Below are positions 32,918-41,482 of a stretch of 64,000 nt of DNA, one piece after another. Under the pieces are notes generated by a model. The model saw only the letters and a list, made by a program, of their open reading frames with translations, was not told where the DNA came from and did no database searches. The position numbers and the translations under genes were made by a program. Source of the stretch: Hyphomonadaceae bacterium. GTDB taxonomy: Bacteria > Pseudomonadota > Alphaproteobacteria > Caulobacterales > Aquidulcibacteraceae. Location: NCBI GenBank assembly GCA_016791425.1, contig JAEUMQ010000023.1, positions 1 to 64,000 of the forward strand, in the 5' to 3' direction. Numbering within the stretch: position 1 is the stretch's first letter; each line of letters begins with the position of its first letter.

Positions 32918-34354
32918 ATGAAAGACTTCAAGCTCCTGATCGGCGGCAAGCTCGTAGCGGGCGCCTCGACTCTCGACGTCATCAACCCCGCCACCGAAGA
33001 GGTCATCGCCAAGTGCCCGCGGGCCGACCTCAAGCAGCTCAATGAGGCGGTCGCGGCGGCCAAGGCGGCCTTCGCCTCCTGGTCAAAGACCTCCGTCGCG
33101 GAACGTCAGCGGCTCCTGAACGCGTTCGCCGACGGCATGCAGGCGCGCCATGAGGAGATCGCCCGCCAGCTCACCGAGGAACAAGGCAAGCCGCTGCCGC
33201 ACGCGATGGGCGAAGTTGCCGGCGCGATCGGCATGACGCGCTATTTCGCCAGCCTCGAACTCTCCGACAAGGTCCTGCGGGAAACCGACGACGAGAAGAT
33301 CGTGCAGCAATTCATGCCGCTCGGCGTCGTGGCGGCGATCACGCCGTGGAACTTCCCGGTTCTGCTGCTGATGCTGAAGCTGCCGCCGGCGCTCGTGGCC
33401 GGCAACACGATCGTCGCCAAGCCTGCGCCGACCACGCCGCTCACCTCGCTCATCGTGGCGGAGATCGCGGCGCAGGTGTTCCCGGCCGGCGTCGTCAACG
33501 TCATCTGCGACGGCAACGATCTCGGGGGCGCGCTCACGGCGCATCCGGACGTGGCGAAGGTCGCGTTCACCGGATCCACCGCCACCGGCAAGAAGGTGAT
33601 GGAGAGCGTCTCGTCCACCTTGAAGCGGCTCACGCTCGAGCTGGGCGGCAACGACGCGGCGATCGTGCTCGACGATGTCGATCCGAAGGCCGTCGCGCCG
33701 CAGGTGTTCGCCGGCGCCACGATGAATTCGGGCCAGGTGTGCCTGGCGATCAAGCGGCTTTACGTGCACGAGTCGCAATATGACGCGATGTGCGAGGAGC
33801 TGGCGAAGTGCGCCAACGAGGCCATCGTCGATGACGGCATGAAGCAGGGCACGCAAATGGGCCCGATCCAGAACAAGACGCAGTACGAGAAGGTGCTCGG
33901 CTACATCGAATCGGCCCGCAAGGACGGTAAGATCATCGCCGGCGGCGAGAAGCCGAGCCGCAAGGGCTATTTCATTCCGCCCACCATCGTGCGCGACATC
34001 GCCGACGACGCCAAGCTCGTCCGGGAAGAGCAGTTCGGGCCGGTGCTGCCGGTGCTCCGCTACACCGACGTGGAAGACGCGGTGCGCCGCGCCAACGACA
34101 CCGATTACGGCCTCGGCGGCACAGTCTGGTCGAACGACTACAACCGCGCCATGGACGTGGCGCGCAAGATCGAGAGCGGCGTGGTCTGGGTGAACAAGCA
34201 TCTCGACCTGCCGCCCGACATGCCGTTCGGCGGCGCCAAGCAATCGGGCCACGGCACGGAAATGGGGCGCGAAGGCCTGGAAGAGTTCGCCCAGTCCAAG
34301 ATCATCAATGTCGCGAAGCGCTCGGCCTCCTCGCCGGCCCCTGCGCACCACTGA
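32918..34354 (+). CDS. Aldehyde dehydrogenase family protein
   Basis: 478-residue NAD(P)-dependent dehydrogenase that oxidises aldehydes to acids. The motifs are VAAITPWNFPVLLLMLK, AFTGSTATGKKVM, the general base Glu241 in TLELGGNDAAIV and the nucleophile Cys275 in NSGQVCLAIKR. Its LELGGNDA (in place of LELGGKSP) and overall length fit soluble aliphatic or aromatic aldehyde dehydrogenases. It follows the GST by 136 bp, with an ATG after ACCACA. In this cluster it could oxidise products of the quinoprotein, the decarboxylase or the stilbene dioxygenase (for example vanillin-type aldehydes); that is inference. A terminator follows. Confidence 0.93.
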   Translation: MKDFKLLIGGKLVAGASTLDVINPATEEVIAKCPRADLKQLNEAVAAAKAAFASWSKTSVAERQRLLNAFADGMQARHEEIARQLTEEQGKPLPHAMGEVAGAIGMTRYFASLELSDKVLRETDDEKIVQQFMPLGVVAAITPWNFPVLLLMLKLPPALVAGNTIVAKPAPTTPLTSLIVAEIAAQVFPAGVVNVICDGNDLGGALTAHPDVAKVAFTGSTATGKKVMESVSSTLKRLTLELGGNDAAIVLDDVDPKAVAPQVFAGATMNSGQVCLAIKRLYVHESQYDAMCEELAKCANEAIVDDGMKQGTQMGPIQNKTQYEKVLGYIESARKDGKIIAGGEKPSRKGYFIPPTIVRDIADDAKLVREEQFGPVLPVLRYTDVEDAVRRANDTDYGLGGTVWSNDYNRAMDVARKIESGVVWVNKHLDLPPDMPFGGAKQSGHGTEMGREGLEEFAQSKIINVAKRSASSPAPAHH

Positions 34355-34373
34355 TCCTTCGCGTTCGGAACAA

Positions 34374-34411
34374 AGGAAGCGCGGGCCCCGGCGGGTCCGC
34401 GCTTTTCCTTT
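34374..34411 (+). terminator. Rho-independent terminator after the aldehyde dehydrogenase
   Basis: AAGGAAGCGCGGGCCC and GGGTCCGCGCTTTTCCTT form a long stem (one G-T pair) with a short CGGC-type loop and a T-run in the 3' arm. It lies 20 bp after the stop at 34354 and separates the quinoprotein-GST-aldehyde dehydrogenase unit from the AraC gene. Confidence 0.8.
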
Positions 34412-34594
34412 GCCCCTGGCTTGCGCGGAAAGGGCCCCCGCGGGCCCCTCGACGAAGGGCGCCCCGGGCGATATCAGGAACACTTAGATCGGCGGCGCGC
34501 GTCCGGGCCTGTCCTGGGGGCTCCAGCGAGCGCTTCGGGGCGTTTGCCTGCCGGCGCAATCCCCGGTAATCTTGGGGGAAACAAGGGAGGCCCT

Positions 34595-35605
34595 TTGGAA
34601 CCGGCCGTGCTCAGTCGTGGGACGAGCGAAGCACCCCGCCACGCGAAGGTCGCGTACTGGAACGGCCTCGTCGCGGAGGTGTTCTCCGCGATGGAAACCA
34701 AGGCCGTGCACCCCGACGACTTCGAAGCGGAGGTGCGCTGGACGACGCTCGGCCCCTTCGGCATCGCCAATGTCACCTCGCAGCCCGCCCAGGTGCACCG
34801 CTCGGCCCGCCACATTGCGCGCGAGCGGAGCCAGCACTATTTCCTGCACACCCAGATCGAGGGCGCCCTCACGGTCGCGCAGGACGGCAAGGAAGCCGTG
34901 CTCAACGAGGGCGACCTCGTGCTGACCGACTCGGCGGAACCCTATTCGCTCTCCTACGCTTCGCCCTGTTCGACGCTGGTGCTCATCATACCGCCCGAAG
35001 AAATTCGCCGGCGCCTGCCGTGCGTGGACGACGTGCTCGGCGTGAAGCTTTCCGGAGAGCGCGGACTTTCGCAAACCACCTCGCTCATGCTGCGCAGCGT
35101 CTGGCAAAACGCGCAGAACGGCCTGCCGCCGGAAGTCGGGGCGCGGATCGGCGCCTCGCTGCTGGACGTGTTCGCCACCTCATGGATCGACACGGCGGGC
35201 ATGCGGGTCGCGGAATCGGCCACCGCGCTTGCCCGGCGCGTGCGCATAAGGCGTCATATCGAAGCGAACCTACGCGATCCGGAGCTCACCGCGCGCAGCG
35301 TCGCAGCGGCGTTCGGAATCTCGCCCCGGTATCTGCACATCATCTTCGCCAGCGAAGGCGAGACGGTCTCGAACTACATCCTGCGCCGGCGGCTTGAGGA
35401 GTGCGGCAGGCAGCTCGCCGACGAACTCTGGCGACGCCGCACGATCACCGAAGTGGCGTTCGGCTGGGGCTTCAACAACGCCACGCATTTCGCGCGCGTG
35501 TTCAAGGACCATTACGGACTTGCGCCGCGCGACTACCGCAACTCCAAAGTTCCCACGGCCGGGGTGAAGGACAAGCGGCGGCTCAAAGCGGCGGCCAAGC
35601 GCTGA
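34595..35605 (+). CDS. AraC family transcriptional regulator
   Basis: 336 residues. The N-terminal 200 residues are the AraC-binding-like sensor (RSQHYFLHTQIEGALTVAQDGKEAVLNEGDLVLTDSAEPY). The C-terminal 100 carry two helix-turn-helices: LTARSVAAAFGISPRYLHIIFASEGETVSNYILRRRLEEC and ITEVAFGWGFNNATHFARVFKDHYGLAPRDYR. The start is taken as TTG at 34595, since GGGAGG lies four bases before it and no ATG occurs until well inside the conserved region. It is flanked by the terminator upstream and the benzoylformate-decarboxylase-like gene downstream, so it probably controls the following catabolic genes. Confidence 0.88.
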   Translation: MEPAVLSRGTSEAPRHAKVAYWNGLVAEVFSAMETKAVHPDDFEAEVRWTTLGPFGIANVTSQPAQVHRSARHIARERSQHYFLHTQIEGALTVAQDGKEAVLNEGDLVLTDSAEPYSLSYASPCSTLVLIIPPEEIRRRLPCVDDVLGVKLSGERGLSQTTSLMLRSVWQNAQNGLPPEVGARIGASLLDVFATSWIDTAGMRVAESATALARRVRIRRHIEANLRDPELTARSVAAAFGISPRYLHIIFASEGETVSNYILRRRLEECGRQLADELWRRRTITEVAFGWGFNNATHFARVFKDHYGLAPRDYRNSKVPTAGVKDKRRLKAAAKR

Positions 35606-35673
35606 GCGGGCGGCGTCCTGTCAGCGCACGGGCGAAAAGGGCGCGCACCGGCGCGTCCGAGACTTCGCTCACC

Positions 35674-37236
35674 GTGCGCGAAGCGACGCTCCGTTTCCTG
35701 CGCGAGATGGGCGTCACGACCGTGTTCGGGAATCCGGGATCGACAGAGCTGCCGATGTTCCGCGGCTGGCCATCGGATTTCCGCTACGTGCTCGGGCTCA
35801 ACGAAACTTGCGCGGTGGCGATGGCGGACGGGTTCGCCTGCGTCACGGGAAATGCAGGCGTGGTAAACCTGCATTCCTCGGCCGGGGTCGGGCACGGGCT
35901 CGGCAACATCTTCACCGCCTACCGCAACCATTCGCCGCTGGTGATCATCGCGGGCCAGCAGGCGCGCGCGCTGCTGCCGCTCGATCCTTTCCTCGGCGCG
36001 GAGCAACCTGCGGAATTTCCGCGGCCGTTCGTGAAATGGGCGGTGGAGCCCGCGCGCGCGGCGGACGTTCCGCTGGCGATCGCGCGGGCCTATCACGTCG
36101 CGATGCAGGCGCCGCGCGGGCCCACGCTGGTCAGCGTGCCGATGGACGATTGGGATGCGCCCGCCGCGCCGTTCGAAGCGCGACCGCGGATCGCGCCGCC
36201 GGCGCCGGATGCGGCCGCGATCGCGGCGGCGCTCGATGCGCTGCTGGGCGCGAAGAAGCCGGTGTTCATCGCCGGCTCGGAAGTGGACGAGGCGCAGGCG
36301 TGGGACGCGATGGTCGCTCTTGCGGAGCGCTTCGGCGCGCCGGTCTGGGAGGCGCCGCGAAGCCATCGCGCCAGCTTTCCCGAGACACACCCGCTGTTCG
36401 CGGGCTTCCTGGGACCGCGCCGCGACCTCGTCTCGAAGCCGCTGCAGGGGCACGATCTCGTGCTCGTGGCGGGCGCGCCGGCCTTCACCTACCACGCCGA
36501 CGCGGTGGGCGCGTTCCTGCCGCCGGGCGCGGAGCTCATTCAGCTCACCTGTGATCCGCACGTGGCGGCGCGCAGCCCGGAAGGCTACGCGATCGTCGGC
36601 GATGTCGGCGCCGCGCTTCGGGCGCTGCTGATCGGGGCGCCGCCGCCGCGCAAATTGGGCGCGGCGCTGCGCAAGACGGCGGACGTCAAAGGACGCGAGC
36701 CGATTCCGGTGGAGTTCCTGATGCAGACGCTGCAGCGGGTGCGGCCGCGCGACAGTCTCATCGTGGAGGAAGCGCCCTCCTCGCGCCCGGCGATGCAGGC
36801 GCATCTGCCCATCGAGCGGCAAGGCGGCTTTCTCACCACCGCGAGCGGGGGGCTTGGCTACGGTTTGCCTGCCGCCGTCGGCGCTTCGCTCGCGGATCCT
36901 ACCAGGCGCACGATCGCCGTCATCGGAGACGGCTCGGCGCTCTATGTGATCCAGGCGCTCTGGACGGCGGTGCAGCACGCGCTGCCGCTCACGATCGTGA
37001 TCGTCAACAACCAGGCCTACGAAGCGCTCATGATCTTCGGGGTGATGCTGCAAACGCCGCCGGTCGGCGTGGACCTGCCGGGGCTCGATTTTTGCGCCCT
37101 GGCGAGAGGACAAGGCTGCGAAGCGGTGCGCGTCACGCAGCCGGAGAAGCTTGAAAACGCGCTCAAGACGGCGCTCAAATCGAAGGGGCCGATGCTGGTC
37201 GATGTGGCGGTGGGCCCCAGCGGCGGGGGCTGGTGA
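35674..37236 (+). CDS. Thiamine-diphosphate enzyme, benzoylformate decarboxylase-like
   Basis: 520 residues. VFGNPGSTELP, the cofactor glutamate in GLNETCAVAMADG, the active-site histidine in NLHSSAGVGHGLG and the second histidine in GAPAFTYHADAVG correspond to the catalytic set of benzoylformate decarboxylase; IGDGSALYVIQALWTAVQHALPLTIVIVNNQAY is the thiamine-diphosphate motif. It should decarboxylate an aryl glyoxylate to an aryl aldehyde or perform a related carboligation. The 5' end is uncertain: no ATG is available, the GTG at 35674 sits just before the conserved start and has no clear ribosome-binding site. It follows the AraC gene closely. Confidence 0.87.
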   Translation: MREATLRFLREMGVTTVFGNPGSTELPMFRGWPSDFRYVLGLNETCAVAMADGFACVTGNAGVVNLHSSAGVGHGLGNIFTAYRNHSPLVIIAGQQARALLPLDPFLGAEQPAEFPRPFVKWAVEPARAADVPLAIARAYHVAMQAPRGPTLVSVPMDDWDAPAAPFEARPRIAPPAPDAAAIAAALDALLGAKKPVFIAGSEVDEAQAWDAMVALAERFGAPVWEAPRSHRASFPETHPLFAGFLGPRRDLVSKPLQGHDLVLVAGAPAFTYHADAVGAFLPPGAELIQLTCDPHVAARSPEGYAIVGDVGAALRALLIGAPPPRKLGAALRKTADVKGREPIPVEFLMQTLQRVRPRDSLIVEEAPSSRPAMQAHLPIERQGGFLTTASGGLGYGLPAAVGASLADPTRRTIAVIGDGSALYVIQALWTAVQHALPLTIVIVNNQAYEALMIFGVMLQTPPVGVDLPGLDFCALARGQGCEAVRVTQPEKLENALKTALKSKGPMLVDVAVGPSGGGW

Positions 37237-37324
37237 CTTTCGCGCGGGAGCGTAGAATCGTTCGCAGGCGGTGGGGCGCAAGGGCCACGCTGCCGCACAC
37301 AATGAGCCCTTCGGGAGGCTTGAC

Positions 37325-38083
37325 GTGCTGAAGCTCTATCATTGGGAGCCCAACGCCAATTCCGGCAAGCCGATGCTGGCGCTCATGGAGAAAGGCGTGG
37401 CGTTCGAGAGCCATTATCTCGACCTTCTCAATTTCGATCAGCACAAGCCCGATTACCTCGCGATCAATCCGCTGGGCACGATCCCGGCGCTCGTGCACGA
37501 CGGAAAGGTGTTCACCGAGAGCACGGCGATCATGGAATATGTGGACGCGGCGTTTGAGGGCCCCTCGCTCACGCCTGTGGACCCGATCGAGCGCTGGCGG
37601 ATGCGATGGTGGATGAAGTGGTTCGACCAGTATCTCGCCAAGTCCGCTTCCATGCTCGGCTGGTCGGTGTTCGTGGGGCCCTCGGTGCGCGCGCGCGATC
37701 CCGAAGAGCTCAAGGCCGCGATCGAGCGCATCCCGATGAAGGAGCGCCGCGTCGCCTGGTCGAAGGCGATCTACAACACGTTCTCGAAGGAGGAGCTCGC
37801 GGAATCGACTCGCCGGCTCCGGGACGGAATCGGCAAGCTCGAAGCGGCGCTCGGCGCGCGCGCCTGGATCGCGGGCGCGACCTATTCGCTCGGGGATGCG
37901 AACGGCTTCAATCTCGCCTATGCGCTGCCGCTCGCGCAGCCCGATGTCTGCAACGACGAAAAGACCCCTGCTATCATGGAATGGCTGCGCAAGATCTATG
38001 AGCGGCCGGCGACCAGGAAATGCTGGGCGCTGGCGCGCGTGCCGCGGATGGGCGAGCGCGTGAAGTTCCTGGAGCGTACGTGA
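37325..38083 (+). CDS. LigF-like glutathione S-transferase (candidate beta-etherase)
   Basis: 252 residues. The N-terminus LKLYHWEPNANSGKPMLALMEKGVAFE, FDQHKPDYLAINPLGTIPAL and HDGKVFTESTAIMEYVD closely follow LigF of Sphingobium SYK-6 (from memory: ANS-KP, QH, INP-G, HDGKV-TEST), and the shared MRWWMKWFDQYLAK..SMLGW region extends the match past the thioredoxin fold. LigF cleaves beta-aryl ether bonds of lignin dimers with glutathione. The start is a GTG at 37325 with GGGAGG six bases upstream. It overlaps the next GST gene by TGATG. Etherase activity is inferred; other family members act on unrelated substrates. Confidence 0.85.
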   Translation: MLKLYHWEPNANSGKPMLALMEKGVAFESHYLDLLNFDQHKPDYLAINPLGTIPALVHDGKVFTESTAIMEYVDAAFEGPSLTPVDPIERWRMRWWMKWFDQYLAKSASMLGWSVFVGPSVRARDPEELKAAIERIPMKERRVAWSKAIYNTFSKEELAESTRRLRDGIGKLEAALGARAWIAGATYSLGDANGFNLAYALPLAQPDVCNDEKTPAIMEWLRKIYERPATRKCWALARVPRMGERVKFLERT

Positions 38084-38859
38084 TGCCGACGCTCTATCAT
38101 TGGGAGCCGAACGCGGGCTCGCTCGAAGTGCTGGCCGCGCTACACGAGAAGAACATTCCGTTCGAGAGCCGCTATGTCGATTTCCTGGCGGGCGAGATGT
38201 GGCGGAAACTCTCGTCGCAAGAAATGGCCTTCGCGGCGGAAATGGAAGTCGTGTCCAACCTCGAGATCGAGGGGCCGGTTCTGGCAACCGAAAGCGGCGC
38301 GGCGCTGACGGATTCCTATTTCATCAATCTCTATCTCGACGACGCCTTCGCGCAAACGCCACTCAGGCCTGCGGACGCGGAAAGCCAATGGCGCATCAAT
38401 GTGTGGGCGCGCTGGATCGGGGAAGAATTGTATCCCGCGACGAACACGCTCGGCTGCGCGAAATACGCGACCGCGAAACTCAAGGATAAGGCCATCGAAA
38501 CGCTGCCTGGGCAGGAGCGGCAGGACGCGTGGCGCACCGCGCAGCGGGGCTACGCCATAGACGAGATTGCGGAGGCCAGGCGCAAGATCGCGGTGATGCT
38601 CCGCCGCACCGAGGACGCGCTGGCAAAGGGCGCGTATCTCGTGGGAGAAAGCGTGAGCCTTGCTGATTTCACCCTGCTCGGCGCTTCGCTCTCCCTGCCG
38701 AAGACGGCGCCGGACCAGTTCGAAGGCGCGCCGTACACCAACGCCTGGCTCGCACGCATGCGCGAACGGCCATCGGTGCAGGCCGCACTCAGATACGCGC
38801 GCTCGAACGCGCCGGACGAGAGTTTCGCGCCGGGCGCCGAGCGCTCGCGCTGGGGTTAG
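38083..38859 (+). CDS. Second glutathione S-transferase family protein, paralogue of the LigF-like gene
   Basis: 258 residues. The start MPTLYHWEPNAGSLEVLAALHEKNIPFESRYVDFLAGE parallels the gene before it, but the following loop is different (EMWRKLSSQEMAFAAEMEVV in place of the NPxGxxPAL proline loop), and ALTDSYFINLYLDDAF replaces the usual ES-glutathione motif. The altered glutathione site suggests a changed or lost catalytic role, perhaps a heterodimer partner. The ATG overlaps the upstream stop (TGATG), so the pair is translated together. Confidence 0.8.
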   Translation: MPTLYHWEPNAGSLEVLAALHEKNIPFESRYVDFLAGEMWRKLSSQEMAFAAEMEVVSNLEIEGPVLATESGAALTDSYFINLYLDDAFAQTPLRPADAESQWRINVWARWIGEELYPATNTLGCAKYATAKLKDKAIETLPGQERQDAWRTAQRGYAIDEIAEARRKIAVMLRRTEDALAKGAYLVGESVSLADFTLLGASLSLPKTAPDQFEGAPYTNAWLARMRERPSVQAALRYARSNAPDESFAPGAERSRWG

Positions 38860-38883
38860 GGCCCATCGGGGTTAAGGATTGGC

Positions 38884-40455
38884 ATGAGAGCGATCGATTA
38901 TTTCGACAAGGGCGCGGACATCGACCCGGAGCGGCTCGCAATCGTTGAAGGCGAGAAGCATTTCACGTTCCGCGAGGTGCGCGATCTCACTTTCCGCGTC
39001 GCGGCGGCGATGCGGGCGGACGGGCTCAAGCGCCAGGAGCCGGTAGCGATCTTCGCACCGAACCACGCCGAAGTGCTCATCTGCCTGCTCTCGGTCTGGC
39101 GCGCGAGCCAGATCTGGATCCCGGTGAATGCGCGCAACGCGATCGAGGCGAACGTCGCCTACATGAATTATGTGCGCGTCCAATGGCTCTTCTATCATTC
39201 GAGCGTGGCGGAGGACGTGAAGGAGCTGAAGGCGCGCGTACCTTCGCTCAAACGCACGATCTGCCTTGACCGCGGCGATCTCGGCGATCCCCTGTTCGAG
39301 GATTGGGTCAAGATCGGCGCCAGGAAGAAGTTCGCGGAGAAAGTCGATTGCTTCGGCAATCTCAACGAGGTGGTCGGCATCTTCCCGACCGGCGGCACGA
39401 CGGGGCCGGCGAAAGGCGTGATCGTCAACAATGTCGGCTGGGGCGCGATGCAGCAGACCGCACACACGCTCTGGAGCGAGGGCGGCGTGAAGGATCCGGT
39501 TTGCCTGACCACCGCGCCGCTGACGCATGCGGCGGGCCCGGTGTCGTTGGCCGCGTCGTCCTTTGGCGCCACGAACGTGATCATGTCTGGCTTTCACGCC
39601 GGACAGGTTCTGCGCAACATCGAACGGCACAAGGTGACGCACATCTATGTGCCGCCGACCGCACTCTATTCGCTGCTCGATCATCCAGGGGTACGGACGC
39701 ACGATTATTCTTCGCTCAAGGTCATGCTGCTTGTCGGCTCGCCGGTTTCGCCGGCGAAGCTGAAACAGGCGGTGGAGGTGTTCGGGCCGGCGCTCTGCCA
39801 ATGCTACGGGCAGGTCGAGGCGCCGATGATCATGACGTGGCTCCCGGCGGCGGACGTCGCGGCGGCGGCGAGGGGCGATCGGCCCGAGCGGCTTGCCAGC
39901 TGCGGCAAGCCGACGGCGAGCGTGCGCATGGCGATCCTCGACGACGAGGGCAACCCGGTGAAGGAAGGCGAGCCGGGCGAGATCTGCGTGCGCGGGTCGC
40001 TCGTCAGCCGGGAATATTTCGAGAAGCCGGAAGCGACGGAAGAGGCGCATCGCAATGGCTGGCACCATACGGGCGATGTCGGTTACCGAGACGCGGATGG
40101 CTACGTCTATATCGTCGATCGCAAGAAAGACATGATCATCACGGGCGGCTACAATGTCTTTTCCGCCGAGGTGGAAGGCGTGTTGATGGAGATGGCCTCC
40201 GTGCGCGAAGCGGCCGTGGTCGGTGTGCCCGACGAGCGCTGGGGCGAGGCGATCAAGGCGGTGGTGGTGAAGAGCGAGGGCGCCAATGTCGGAGCGGAGG
40301 AAGTGATCGCGCATTGCCGCGCGAAGTTAGGCGGCGTGAAGGCGCCGAAGTCGGTGGAGTTCTGGGAGGACATCCCGAAAACCCCGAACAACAAGTTCGA
40401 CAAGAAGGCCATCCGCGCGAAATTCTGGGGCCAGGCGCAGCGCAACGTAAACTGA
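38884..40455 (+). CDS. AMP-dependent acyl-CoA synthetase/ligase
   Basis: 523-residue adenylate-forming enzyme that activates a carboxylic acid as acyl-AMP and then acyl-CoA. FPTGGTTGPAKGVI is the phosphate-binding loop, CYGQVEAPMIMT the A5 region, WHHTGDVGYRDADGYVYIVDRKKDMIITGGYNVFSAEVE the A7-A8 motifs, and PKTPNNKFDKKAIR carries the A10 lysine. Substrate type is open; an aromatic or aroyl acid is likely from context (vanilloylacetate and feruloyl-type ligases share this build). The ATG lies 24 bp after the second GST stop, in one probable transcript. Confidence 0.9.
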   Translation: MRAIDYFDKGADIDPERLAIVEGEKHFTFREVRDLTFRVAAAMRADGLKRQEPVAIFAPNHAEVLICLLSVWRASQIWIPVNARNAIEANVAYMNYVRVQWLFYHSSVAEDVKELKARVPSLKRTICLDRGDLGDPLFEDWVKIGARKKFAEKVDCFGNLNEVVGIFPTGGTTGPAKGVIVNNVGWGAMQQTAHTLWSEGGVKDPVCLTTAPLTHAAGPVSLAASSFGATNVIMSGFHAGQVLRNIERHKVTHIYVPPTALYSLLDHPGVRTHDYSSLKVMLLVGSPVSPAKLKQAVEVFGPALCQCYGQVEAPMIMTWLPAADVAAAARGDRPERLASCGKPTASVRMAILDDEGNPVKEGEPGEICVRGSLVSREYFEKPEATEEAHRNGWHHTGDVGYRDADGYVYIVDRKKDMIITGGYNVFSAEVEGVLMEMASVREAAVVGVPDERWGEAIKAVVVKSEGANVGAEEVIAHCRAKLGGVKAPKSVEFWEDIPKTPNNKFDKKAIRAKFWGQAQRNVN

Positions 40456-40466
40456 GCGCGCCAGAT

Positions 40467-41471
40467 TCATTCGGGACCGAGCGTGATCTCGGTCCAATGC
40501 TCCTTGATGAGGCCGTTCTCGACCCGGAAGACGTCGAAATGGCTCCACGAATATTGCCGCGTCTGATCGAGCGGATCGTTCCCGACGCGGTCCCACATCA
40601 TCCAAACATATGGCCCGCTCACCAATGTCAGGCTGGGCGGATCGGGCCAGTGCGGCGCGATCTCTCGCGGCGCGGCGCGGGCGGTCGCACGCAAATGCGC
40701 GAAGTATGCGTCGCGTCCCTGCGGCGCGCGTGGATTGTGCTCGATATAGGCTGGATCGAGCACACCCGCGGCCAGATCCAGATGGCCGTACTGGTGCGCG
40801 TCCTTCAGGAAGGTCGTGACAGTCGCGAGATTCTCCACCTCGATCGCGGACAATCGGCCCGTATCGCCCCTCGCCGCCTGCGAGGCAGGCTGCTCGACGG
40901 CGCGCACAATCTCCAGCAGCCGATCGCCGGCATTGCGCCAAGCGGGCGGCAGCGGCGGAGACCCTGGCGGCCAGGGCACGCGCTTGTAGCTGTCCCAATG
41001 CTCCTGGATCTTGCCACGCTCGATGCGCAGCATCTCGAAGGAATTGTAGCGATATGTTCGCGCTGGATCGTTCGGATCGGCGGTCTCACGCTCGAAGATC
41101 AAGAACACGAAATCGCCCTTGGCGCCGGCGAAGACGGGCGCGGGATCGAGCCAGGCCGGGATCGTGGGCGCTGGTTCGCGACGCAGGACATTGCGCGCGA
41201 AGTCGATGAAGGCGGCGCGCCCGGTCGGCACATTGGGCGTGTGCTGAATGTAATCTTCGGCCTGGTAGCGCGGCGCGCGGTCCAGGCGCCCGCCCTGAAG
41301 CACGATGCGCCACCATTCGAGCACGAAGTCGAGATTGGCGCGCTCGCGCGTCGTCATGGCCGGGCTGATCTGCGATTTCGTCGGCGGATTGATGGATTCC
41401 GCGCGCGCACACGCGGCCCCAACGAAGAGCGCGGCGGCTACGAGAACGGACGTCAGGACCTGCCTCTGCAT
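40467..41471 (-). CDS. Exported protein with two SnoaL-like (NTF2-fold) domains
   Basis: 334 residues. A signal peptide is visible (MQRQVLTSVLVAAALFVGAACARAE), possibly lipidated at the GAAC cysteine. Two NTF2-like units follow: the first (about residues 45-165) with YIQHTPNVPTGRAAFIDFAR and IQEHWDSYKRVP, the second (about 215-330) with YIEHNPRAPQGRDAYFAHLR and IKEHWTEITLGP. Both carry the H-P-G-R..F pattern of SnoaL-like proteins often annotated near catabolic genes. No catalytic role is established for this subfamily. It is convergent with the acyl-CoA synthetase and shares direction with the GMC gene 11 bp upstream. Confidence 0.78.
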   Translation of the reverse strand: MQRQVLTSVLVAAALFVGAACARAESINPPTKSQISPAMTTRERANLDFVLEWWRIVLQGGRLDRAPRYQAEDYIQHTPNVPTGRAAFIDFARNVLRREPAPTIPAWLDPAPVFAGAKGDFVFLIFERETADPNDPARTYRYNSFEMLRIERGKIQEHWDSYKRVPWPPGSPPLPPAWRNAGDRLLEIVRAVEQPASQAARGDTGRLSAIEVENLATVTTFLKDAHQYGHLDLAAGVLDPAYIEHNPRAPQGRDAYFAHLRATARAAPREIAPHWPDPPSLTLVSGPYVWMMWDRVGNDPLDQTRQYSWSHFDVFRVENGLIKEHWTEITLGPE

Positions 41472-41482
41472 GTCGCCTCTAC

